64,000 nucleotides of DNA from the NCBI GenBank assembly GCA_900551445.1, contig URWA01000001.1, forward strand, positions 1 through 64,000, in the 5' to 3' direction. Each line of letters begins with the position of its first letter. Position 1 is the stretch's first letter. The stretch is from an uncultured Bacteroides sp. (GTDB taxonomy: Bacteria; Bacteroidota; Bacteroidia; Bacteroidales; Bacteroidaceae). The position numbers and the translations under genes were made by a program. This document shows, piece by piece, positions 57,009-64,000 of the stretch. The notes below the pieces were generated by a model. That model was not told where the DNA came from. It worked only from the letters and a program-made list of their open reading frames with translations, and did no database searches.

Positions 57009-59315
57009 TTATAAGCGATTCTTTTCGCTTTGACCAGCACCCCTTCCTTTATATTTGCTCATCGTAGGGTTAAATGCATAACGTATGGTAAGCCGAACAG
57101 CCTGTGAATCACTATAGTTCCATTTGTCAAGTTTCATTTGAGTTCCATAGGTTATCATTGAATTACGGGCTGTTTTGAAGATGTCTGTTGCACTAAGTTG
57201 GAAAAACCAATTACCAATTGTCTTGGTTACACCCAGATTTATTTGCCATGACGGTTTTAGTGTAACCACATCCATATCTCCCGATGTATGATATAGCATA
57301 TCACCTGTAATGGTGAAACCTTTTCCGACAGATAGGCTGTTGTAGAAATTGATAAATAACAATGGATTGTTCATTCGCAGTTCTGTTCCCATAAATGGTA
57401 TTTTAAGTTTTTGTCCCATCAGATTAAATTGGAGACGAGGTGACCAGATTGATATTTTAGGGGATAGAGATACCATCGCTGCATATTTTGAGATATGATC
57501 ATAATTCATATAAGTCATCAGATTTACTGGTTCTCCTTCCTTATATGCTTCCACAATACCGACTATAGCATCTTTTACATATTGATAACTTGCTGAAAAG
57601 AAAACCCATTTGTAAATACCGGCTAAAGAAACATCGTGATTCATTTCCGGTTTCAATAGTGGATTCCCTGTCTCATAGGTAAAACGGTCGTCATATTGTA
57701 TATTACTGCTTAATTGACTATACAGCGGACGCTTTGTCTTGGCTGTATATGATAGAGTAAACTTAGCTTTTTTAATAGGGAACGTAAAGTCTATATTGGG
57801 AAACAGACGGTCATATTTTCGGCTTTGCGCTGATATCAAGAGCCCATTCTCATAGTAATCGGATATAGTATGCTCATACCTTAATCCCCCTGAAAGTTCA
57901 TAGATTCCTATGGGGAAAGTGGCACTTATGAAACCAGCAATATTATGTTCCTTGATATTGTCATCCGCATCCGGCAAAAAATCATTATAGTTATCATATC
58001 GGTCAGTTCTGTTTGTATAAGTGTACTCATAACCGGCCTCAAGTGTATTTTTGCCAAAGTCGTATTCCAGGACGGATTTGGAGGCAAACATTGAACTGTT
58101 GATGTGATTCAGGCTGCTTATTGTCGATTCTCCTTCCGATAAACTGACTTCATCTATTTCCTGTTCAGCTTTATTGCGGCTTGAATAATAGTCGTTATTT
58201 ACAGTAAGCGTCCAATCTCCATATTCGCCTATATAATACATGTTCAATATGTTTGTCGGCATATCCTCTCTTTTCCAGTATGTATAGTAATCTATTTTAT
58301 CATCAAGGGTACCATTTAATTCGATTGTTTCATTTGTGGTCCAGTCTGAATGATTGTAAGGTGTACCTCGAAATTCATATTTTGCTCCCAATACATTCTT
58401 AGGGTTAATTTGCCAGTTGAGACCTAAATTGGCATTATAAGTTGTGCTGACAGGCAATATGATAATGTCAGAATTCAGCTCATACAGATTATGCCCGGTA
58501 TTAATCATGGTGACATTGTTCTGCTGCTGATATCTTCTTGAATGGTCAAAAGCAAAAGCTCCGAATATGTCAAGATTATTCTTCCTGAAATTGAGTGAAA
58601 GGTTGTCCGAATTAGACCAGGAGTGAGCAGCTCGGACGACACCTTGTATTGAGCCGCTTAATCCGTCTCCTTGTTTCTTGATTGTGCGAACTAATAACAC
58701 CGATTTTACTTCCGCACCATATTTAGCCCCCGGATTACTGATGACTTCCACACTTGCAATATCTTTTGATGACAATCTATATAATTCACTGTTGTCCGTC
58801 AGTTTTCTCCCATTCACATATATGATTGGTGTCCCTTTGCCAAAAACAGTAAATTTGTCATCTTCACGCATCACGCCTGGAAGTTGTCCAATCACATCCA
58901 TTGCATTCCCGAGCAGACTCAAAACAGACCCATTTACAGTTGTGATTATGCCACCTTTTGTCAAATGTTGAGAAGGCCGTTGTGCCGTTACCGTAACTTC
59001 ATCCAGCAGGATATTGTCTGAAACGAGCACAAGTGTTCCAATATCATTCTTTCCATTCAGTGTTTTTATAATTGTCTTGTATCCGAGAGCGGAAATTTGT
59101 AGAAGCTCTGCGTTTGAATAATCAGTTAAAAATTTAAATTTACCACTTGCGTCTGTTACTGTTCCTGCGATATATACGGAATCAGCACCCATCAGAATAA
59201 CATTTGCAAACTCTACGGGGTTCTGGTTCTCGTCACATACCACACCTTTGATTTGCGCCTTGACTGTAAATGGCACAATCATTAAAACGAAAATAAATAA
59301 AAGATTTCTTTTCAT
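57009..59315 (-). CDS. Outer-membrane beta-barrel TonB-receptor-like protein
   Basis: 768 residues from MKRNLLFIFVLMIVPFTVKA (59315; a Met four codons earlier is less likely). Carboxypeptidase-like domain IKGVVCDENQNPVEFANVIL; then LLDEVTVTAQRPSQHLTKGG, plug with GVMREDDKFTVFGKGTPIIY and IASVEVISNPGAKYGAEVKS; and a long barrel. This is the Bacteroidota outer-membrane beta-barrel family related to TonB-dependent receptors but with a divergent plug. A TPR-HTH membrane regulator lies directly upstream, same strand, 134 bp away, with its own -7 box (TACTTTTG) in front of each gene, suggesting local control. Ligand unknown. Confidence 0.87.
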   Translation of the reverse strand: MKRNLLFIFVLMIVPFTVKAQIKGVVCDENQNPVEFANVILMGADSVYIAGTVTDASGKFKFLTDYSNAELLQISALGYKTIIKTLNGKNDIGTLVLVSDNILLDEVTVTAQRPSQHLTKGGIITTVNGSVLSLLGNAMDVIGQLPGVMREDDKFTVFGKGTPIIYVNGRKLTDNSELYRLSSKDIASVEVISNPGAKYGAEVKSVLLVRTIKKQGDGLSGSIQGVVRAAHSWSNSDNLSLNFRKNNLDIFGAFAFDHSRRYQQQNNVTMINTGHNLYELNSDIIILPVSTTYNANLGLNWQINPKNVLGAKYEFRGTPYNHSDWTTNETIELNGTLDDKIDYYTYWKREDMPTNILNMYYIGEYGDWTLTVNNDYYSSRNKAEQEIDEVSLSEGESTISSLNHINSSMFASKSVLEYDFGKNTLEAGYEYTYTNRTDRYDNYNDFLPDADDNIKEHNIAGFISATFPIGIYELSGGLRYEHTISDYYENGLLISAQSRKYDRLFPNIDFTFPIKKAKFTLSYTAKTKRPLYSQLSSNIQYDDRFTYETGNPLLKPEMNHDVSLAGIYKWVFFSASYQYVKDAIVGIVEAYKEGEPVNLMTYMNYDHISKYAAMVSLSPKISIWSPRLQFNLMGQKLKIPFMGTELRMNNPLLFINFYNSLSVGKGFTITGDMLYHTSGDMDVVTLKPSWQINLGVTKTIGNWFFQLSATDIFKTARNSMITYGTQMKLDKWNYSDSQAVRLTIRYAFNPTMSKYKGRGAGQSEKNRL

Positions 59316-59342
59316 ACTTGCTTGCATTTTTATGACTCAATG

Positions 59343-59350
59343 CAAAAGTA
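59343..59350 (-). promoter_or_regulatory. -7 box of the barrel receptor gene
   Basis: Minus-strand TACTTTTG (59350-59343), 27 nt upstream of the ATG at 59315. The same octamer precedes the neighbouring regulator (61081-61088). Confidence 0.5.
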
Positions 59351-59461
59351 TGATTTTAGTTATAGGGGCTTTAGAACTATGCATTGCAGATTTGTTGCAA
59401 TGTGCGTTTCAGTGTTTCACATTTGTTTCAATGTTTGTATATTATGATGTATATCAGTCCA

Positions 59462-61063
59462 TTATCTACCGAATATAAATTGATACATCTGTGGGTCAAG
59501 CTTTTCTCTAAGTCTGCTTTTTCGGGTTCTGATAGCATTTTCCGAAGCCCCCATGCACTTGGAAATCGTTGTATTATTTATTTTCAGAAGACAAAAGAGA
59601 CATAGTGTCAAATCATCCAGATTGACTCCATTGCCTGCCGCTTTTATATCGATTATCATGTCTGTAAATTCTTCGAATAACTGTTTCCTGAGTTTGTCCC
59701 TTTCTGCAGGCGGAAGAAAAGAACCATTGGAATGCTTGTCATTCCCTTCCAATATTTGAAGTTTCTTCATCCATCCATTCCGAATGAAATTGTCTCTGCA
59801 AATTTCTACTCTTTTCTTCCAAATCTTAGTCAATTCAGAATTTTGGCCATTTTCAGAATCGATAGATTGTAATTCTATCTGATTGACACGAATTTGGTCC
59901 AGTTCTTTTCTTATTTTGATATATCGTTTCTTGTTATTTCTGTCGTATAGGAAGAACAATATTATACCAAAGAATACGATTGACAATATGATGACAATCT
60001 TTCTTTGGGTCCTTAGTTGAGATTCATGAATGTGTTTCTGCAATAGTAAGTTGTTGCTTGAAATCTCACTATTCAGAGCTTCTTTTCTTGAAATGACTTG
60101 TGAAATTGAATCGTTCCTTGAAATCCCTTCACTTGCAGAAACTTCTTCACCCAAGGTGTATTTTACACATGCATTGAGTATTCTAAGACTGTTGTATGTA
60201 TTGATTGAATACTTATCAGGGGCGCTACTATATAACGAATCAGCTTTGTCGCAAAAATATTTTGCAATGCCTGTATGCCTGTTGTTTAGATTGAGAAAAC
60301 CTAAAGTAATTAACCTTCCCAAACTGTTTTCAGGTAATTCCGTTAAATAGCTTTTGGCTTTTTCGTAATTTACGCCTGGCGTATTTGCATAATTCAGCAC
60401 ATAGGTGGTATAATTAGATTCTCCTTTATTTTGTTGTGAAAAATTAATGGCACGGGCGATATAAACCAATGCGGAGTCATTTTCATTGATGAAGCCATAG
60501 CAAGTTCCAATTTGGTGCAGAGCATAAGCCTTTTGTTGTTCTGTCTCCGCATAAGTTAATGCTTTCCTTGCATATAGTATTGCTTTATTGTAATCTTTTT
60601 CAGCAGACGGTTCACAATAAATATTTGCCAGTTTCATATTCAAAGAATATAGCTGGGGCTTATTTCCCTCACCTATCATGTTGATTGATTGCTGAAAATA
60701 ATAGAACATTGAATCCTGTTGTCCACGCCACATAGACTGATAGGCTTTGAGTTGATAGGCTTTGAATAGCTCTATACTGTCACTATTTTGCTTGAAATAG
60801 GATACACTGTTGTTCAAAAGGCTATCAGAGGCAAAGGCTTTGCTTTGTTGAAGTTTTACAGTAGCAAGTAATATACCGCATCGTGCTCTTTGTTGCTGGG
60901 TCAATTTTGAATATGGATATAATGTTTCCAGTATTGTTTGGGCAGAATCGGGATGCTCAACGGCCATTGATTCTGCCGTATCCAAAATCCTCTCTTTTTG
61001 TGTGGAATTGTTACATGCACATAACGCCACTGCTAATATAATGATATATAGTATATTTCTCAT
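59462..61063 (-). CDS. Membrane-spanning TPR regulator with cytoplasmic HTH
   Basis: 533 residues. The N-terminal export signal IIILAVALCACNN resembles a lipobox. TPR-like helical repeats run from about 25 to 310 (for example AILYARKALTYAETEQQKAY and ALHQIGTCYGFINENDSALV). A single TM helix lies at about 355-373, then a charged coiled region. The C-terminal domain ends in a helix-turn-helix of sigma-70 region 4/LuxR character (TISKCMGASENAIRTRKSRL). This places sensor repeats in the periplasm and DNA binding inside. Such proteins are widespread in Bacteroides, usually of unknown target; the adjacent barrel gene is the obvious candidate. If the Cys is lipidated, the chain would be anchored twice. 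Confidence 0.82.
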   Translation of the reverse strand: MRNILYIIILAVALCACNNSTQKERILDTAESMAVEHPDSAQTILETLYPYSKLTQQQRARCGILLATVKLQQSKAFASDSLLNNSVSYFKQNSDSIELFKAYQLKAYQSMWRGQQDSMFYYFQQSINMIGEGNKPQLYSLNMKLANIYCEPSAEKDYNKAILYARKALTYAETEQQKAYALHQIGTCYGFINENDSALVYIARAINFSQQNKGESNYTTYVLNYANTPGVNYEKAKSYLTELPENSLGRLITLGFLNLNNRHTGIAKYFCDKADSLYSSAPDKYSINTYNSLRILNACVKYTLGEEVSASEGISRNDSISQVISRKEALNSEISSNNLLLQKHIHESQLRTQRKIVIILSIVFFGIILFFLYDRNNKKRYIKIRKELDQIRVNQIELQSIDSENGQNSELTKIWKKRVEICRDNFIRNGWMKKLQILEGNDKHSNGSFLPPAERDKLRKQLFEEFTDMIIDIKAAGNGVNLDDLTLCLFCLLKINNTTISKCMGASENAIRTRKSRLREKLDPQMYQFIFGR

Positions 61064-61080
61064 ACTTGTCCCTTTTGATA

Positions 61081-61088
61081 CAAAAGTA
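61081..61088 (-). promoter_or_regulatory. -7 box of the TPR-HTH regulator
   Basis: Minus-strand TACTTTTG (61088-61081), 17 nt upstream of the ATG at 61063. The leader is therefore very short. Confidence 0.5.
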
Positions 61089-61166
61089 TATATTTCTTTT
61101 TATTGCTATCCGATAAATTGAAATATAATATGTGGACGCTTAATCATTAATTGTACCATTCTTATT

Positions 61167-61204
61167 AAAAAAATCCCCCGTACTTACCACAAGCACGAGG
61201 GATT
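61167..61204 (-). terminator. Terminator of the POT transporter gene
   Basis: Minus-strand AATCCCTCGT (61204-61195) pairs with ACGGGGGATT (61182-61173) with one mismatch, 12-nt loop, followed by a run of T (A-run 61167-61173). Confidence 0.7.
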
Positions 61205-61227
61205 CTATATGTAATCTGTCTAAAAGT

Positions 61228-62784
61228 TTATTTTGCTACACGTTCCAGCCATTTCACCATGAACAGCATGACTCCCATTGAAACGAGACATACAATCATG
61301 AAAATAGCCCAGCAATATCCGATAGGAATGGCGTTATACATAAGAGGGCCAATCCACAACAGAAGATTACCTACAGCAGTCGCACCCAGCCATAACCCCT
61401 GGCAAAGTCCTAAAAGATGCTTTGGAGCTACCTTCGAAACGAATGACAATCCAAGTGGAGAGATAAACAACTCGGCCACGGTAAGCAGGAAGTAAAGAAC
61501 AATCAATACCCATGCTCCTGCCTTTACCTGCTGGTCAATAGGAAGTTCCCGATATTCAGCAGCAGAAGGATAACCCATAATGAGTGAATATGCAGACAAG
61601 AAGAGATAAGCCAGACCAGCGATGAACATACCGATGGCAATCTTACGCGGAGTAGAAATCTCCTTTCCTCTTCTTGAAAGAGAACCAAAAATCATCATGA
61701 TAATCGGAGTCAATGTAATCACAAAGAAAGGATTCACTGCCTGCCATATTTCCGGAGCAATAGTGGATGTATCTACGAAGTCTCTCGCAAAGAGTGAAAG
61801 TGAAGTACCGTTCTGATGGAATGAGAACCAGAAGAAAATAACCACGCCCAGCACTGCAAACAAAGCGTAAAGACGCTGTTTGATTTCCTTCGCCATGGCA
61901 GCCTTTTCTTCTGCTGAATAAGTAACGGCAGCTGCGGCTTCTTTCTTTCCCGGATTTGGGAACTGACGTTTGGTCACAAAGAAGATAATCAAAGAAATAA
62001 GCATTGCGGCTACAGATGCCAAAAATGAATAATGGATACCTTCATTAAATATCTGCAAATATTGTGCGCAAGAAGCAGCCATATCGGAAGTTTCACCTAC
62101 GCACTGTGACATCAGCTGATTCAAGTTGCCCATAGCCTCAGCCGACATACCATCTGCACCTTTCACTATATATTCATGGCACAGAGCAGGAAGACCTGCA
62201 TTGTAGACCATATTGTGTGCACTCAGCCACCAGCTTCTCAACAGAGGAGCGATAAACGGAGCGATAAGTCCACCAATATTAATAAATACATAAAATATCT
62301 GGAATCCGGAATCTCTCTTGCTCTTGGCTTCAATCAGTTCCTTTTCTCCCTTCTGTGCAGCCTCTGCTTCAAGGTCATCGTACATCTGACCTACAATGGC
62401 CTGAAGGTTTCCCTTGAACAGACCATTACCAAATGCGATGAAGAACAAGGCAATACAAGTAAGTGTAAGCAACCATGATGTATTGCCTGCATTGGCAGTA
62501 ATAGGAATAGACAATGCAATATATCCCACAGCCATGACCACGAGACCGGCCATGATTGTACCTTTATAATTCTGCTTTCTGTCGGCTATCAGACCCCCTA
62601 CAAGACTTAACAGATAAATACCTGCATAAAAGAATGAATAGATAAGTGTACTTTTTTCCTCACTTATACCAAATTTAGAACAAAGAAACAATACCAGCAC
62701 GGCATTCATGATGTAGTAGCCGAAACGCTCCCCCATGTTAGAAAGTGCAGCAGGTATCAGACCTTTAGGATGCTTGTTAAACAT
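61228..62784 (-). CDS. POT/PTR-family proton-coupled oligopeptide transporter
   Basis: 518 residues with about 14 membrane helices. The first helix carries the POT motif in variant form (NMGERFGYYIMNAVLVLFLC, E-R-F-x-Y-Y), followed by YSFFYAGIYLLSLVGGLIAD and a second motif GNGLFKGNLQAIVGQMY. The long loop around 225-285 is acidic and Cys-containing. Di- and tripeptide import is the usual role. Monocistronic, with promoter 62847-62878 and its own terminator. Confidence 0.9.
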   Translation of the reverse strand: MFNKHPKGLIPAALSNMGERFGYYIMNAVLVLFLCSKFGISEEKSTLIYSFFYAGIYLLSLVGGLIADRKQNYKGTIMAGLVVMAVGYIALSIPITANAGNTSWLLTLTCIALFFIAFGNGLFKGNLQAIVGQMYDDLEAEAAQKGEKELIEAKSKRDSGFQIFYVFINIGGLIAPFIAPLLRSWWLSAHNMVYNAGLPALCHEYIVKGADGMSAEAMGNLNQLMSQCVGETSDMAASCAQYLQIFNEGIHYSFLASVAAMLISLIIFFVTKRQFPNPGKKEAAAAVTYSAEEKAAMAKEIKQRLYALFAVLGVVIFFWFSFHQNGTSLSLFARDFVDTSTIAPEIWQAVNPFFVITLTPIIMMIFGSLSRRGKEISTPRKIAIGMFIAGLAYLFLSAYSLIMGYPSAAEYRELPIDQQVKAGAWVLIVLYFLLTVAELFISPLGLSFVSKVAPKHLLGLCQGLWLGATAVGNLLLWIGPLMYNAIPIGYCWAIFMIVCLVSMGVMLFMVKWLERVAK

Positions 62785-62846
62785 AAATAATGAAGATTTT
62801 AATAATTAATAGTGTTAATACTCGTATAAATTCTGTCTCTAGTTCG

Positions 62847-62878
62847 CAAATATATAATTATTCAGATAAATTCGCAAA
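62847..62878 (-). promoter_or_regulatory. Promoter of the POT transporter
   Basis: Minus-strand TTTG (62878-62875), 20 nt, TATATTTG (62854-62847). 5' leader about 55 nt. Confidence 0.65.
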
Positions 62879-62890
62879 ATGAATATTCAT

Positions 62891-64000
62891 TTACTCAGCC
62901 CCATTGGGAAGTTTTCCCCGATAATTCCGGTTCATTACCCGCTCAAAACTATGGATAATATCCTGTCCCATGTTCACACGGGTGCTGTCGACCTTCCGAA
63001 TGGCCACAGGTGTCACTGCATCTTTATACTTTGCCTTTCCGATACGTATTTTCATCTTGTCCAGGTTTCCGGTAATGTTGACACCGGCCTTGAAAGGCAA
63101 AGGAGACTTCAACACGGAAATATGATAATTGAAATTCATGTCCAACCCCTGCGTGCCTCCTACAGCCGCTTTATAACGGTCTATCTGAAGCAGGAAAGGA
63201 TACACCGTCACATTTCCATCCTTCACGGTCAGGTTCACCGAAATACTGTCGAACACATTCCGTTTCTTATTCTTGAACATCAGCGTCTTGGATATTTCTG
63301 CAAAGGTTTCTCCATCCATCAGCACCAGACTGTCTCCCTTGATATGAATGGCTGCCTTCAACGTCGGAATCTTCACGTTCAAATTAGAATCGAGTACCGC
63401 TTCGGCAGCCGCATCAAAATCGACCATTCCCTTGAACGAACGCAACATCGGCACAATGGTATCCAGGGAAGGAATGAAGTCGACCAGCTTTCCGATATTT
63501 ACCTGCCTCAACCGGAAATCAAAACCGGCATAGCCGCGCGTCTTCTTACGGGCACGATAAACCAATGTGGTCTCCACATCCGCCTCCAGACCGCGCATGG
63601 TCAGTTTTTTCAGATAGACCGCCTGATTACGGATATCCACTTCTCCCTTCACATGCTCAAAGACCATATTGCCGTAGGTCACCTTGTTCAGATTGGTTTT
63701 CAGTTCGAAATCAATATTGGAAGGGATAACAAACAACTGCAACGGTTCGGAACTTGACACCGTATCGGTTTCAGCCTGAAGTGTATCCTGAGGAAAATTC
63801 AACGCATTGATGAGCTGGTTACAATCCAGGTTGCGGGAAGAAATCTCAAGATTGGCTTTCAACATTTTACCTTTCTTCATGGCTGCATACAAGCCATACA
63901 CCGCCCCACTGGCCGTCAGATTGGAACGTCCGATACGTAAGCTGGCATTCCTCAAGGTAATATTCCGGTCGCCTACGGTGACCACGGTCTTACGCATTCT
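62891..64000 (-). CDS. AsmA-like inner-membrane/periplasmic protein, C-terminal part
   Basis: About 369 visible codons; the frame is open at the right edge (an internal Met at 63997 is not taken as the start). The region shows the repetitive beta-strand pattern of AsmA C-termini (NITLRNASLRIGRSNLTASG, KGMVDFDAAAEAVLDSNLNV, PFKAGVNITGNLDKMKIRIG) and ends in a basic tail. AsmA-family proteins are thought to bridge membranes for lipid transport. N-terminal TM and most of the protein lie outside the window. Confidence 0.8.
   Translation of the reverse strand, partial: RMRKTVVTVGDRNITLRNASLRIGRSNLTASGAVYGLYAAMKKGKMLKANLEISSRNLDCNQLINALNFPQDTLQAETDTVSSSEPLQLFVIPSNIDFELKTNLNKVTYGNMVFEHVKGEVDIRNQAVYLKKLTMRGLEADVETTLVYRARKKTRGYAGFDFRLRQVNIGKLVDFIPSLDTIVPMLRSFKGMVDFDAAAEAVLDSNLNVKIPTLKAAIHIKGDSLVLMDGETFAEISKTLMFKNKKRNVFDSISVNLTVKDGNVTVYPFLLQIDRYKAAVGGTQGLDMNFNYHISVLKSPLPFKAGVNITGNLDKMKIRIGKAKYKDAVTPVAIRKVDSTRVNMGQDIIHSFERVMNRNYRGKLPNGAE

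Overview
The window is chromosomal DNA from a member of the Bacteroidales, most likely a Bacteroides/Phocaeicola-type gut anaerobe. Four things point there. Promoters repeatedly show the Bacteroidota -7 box TAnnTTTG, in several cases with a TTTG or TTG -33 box 19-22 bp upstream. A SusC/SusD pair, a FecA-like TonB receptor and other outer-membrane barrels are present. The tryptophan genes are ordered trpB-E-G-D-C-F-A. Anaerobic ferredoxin-linked enzymes are encoded. The genus cannot be fixed from sequence alone. No rRNA, tRNA or CRISPR array was seen.

Layout. 1-460: truncated end of an insertion-sequence-like element. 477-6349: a fused NfnB-NfnA/sulfide-dehydrogenase-type flavoprotein (minus) facing away from a 2-oxoacid:ferredoxin oxidoreductase operon that includes a TPR protein and a 56-residue membrane protein (plus). 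6445-11533: operon of a putative porin, a solute-binding protein, a Gfo/Idh/MocA oxidoreductase and a DUF4421 protein. 11600-14462: FadL-like outer-membrane protein and an aromatic/Gly-rich secreted protein (minus). 14588-21435: complete late biotin operon bioB-A-F-G-C-D with an EamA permease at its end and an unknown Arg-rich ORF at its head. 21542-25440: S9 peptidase, a BlaR1-type peptidase joined to a TonB C-terminal domain, and its BlaI-type repressor. 25441-27837: an array of 22-bp dyads, then an A+T-rich two-gene ATPase/RloB-like cassette that looks like an abortive-infection (AbiL-like) defence system. 28030-30853: exported thiol peroxidase, PagL-like lipid A deacylase and a lipoprotein. 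31022-44458: a nine-gene minus-strand operon, probably for iron or a related nutrient: SusC, SusD, a metallopeptidase-like lipoprotein, DUF4302, an unknown lipoprotein, DUF4856, an imelysin-like lipoprotein, a FecA-like receptor and a fatty-acid-hydroxylase-type membrane enzyme. 44678-46259: prmA and an AlkD-type DNA glycosylase. 46331-53011: trp operon behind a leader peptide with tandem Trp codons and an attenuator. 53098-56744: cytosolic asparaginase and a PhoB/PhoR-type two-component pair. 56810-56895: a second array of 22-bp dyads. 57009-64000: outer-membrane barrel receptor, a membrane-spanning TPR-HTH regulator, a POT peptide transporter and the C-terminal part of an AsmA-like protein.

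Most worth following up: the two 22-bp-period dyad arrays, which share architecture but not core sequence; the ATPase/RloB-like cassette next to the first array; the compact trp attenuator whose putative antiterminator arm overlaps the leader-peptide stop codon; a near-identical 36-37 bp promoter/leader element in front of both the biotin operon and the adjacent S9 peptidase; and two proteins of the SusCD/FecA operon that seem to have lost the signature residues of their families. Function calls rest on recognition of motifs and family architecture by eye; no database search was run.
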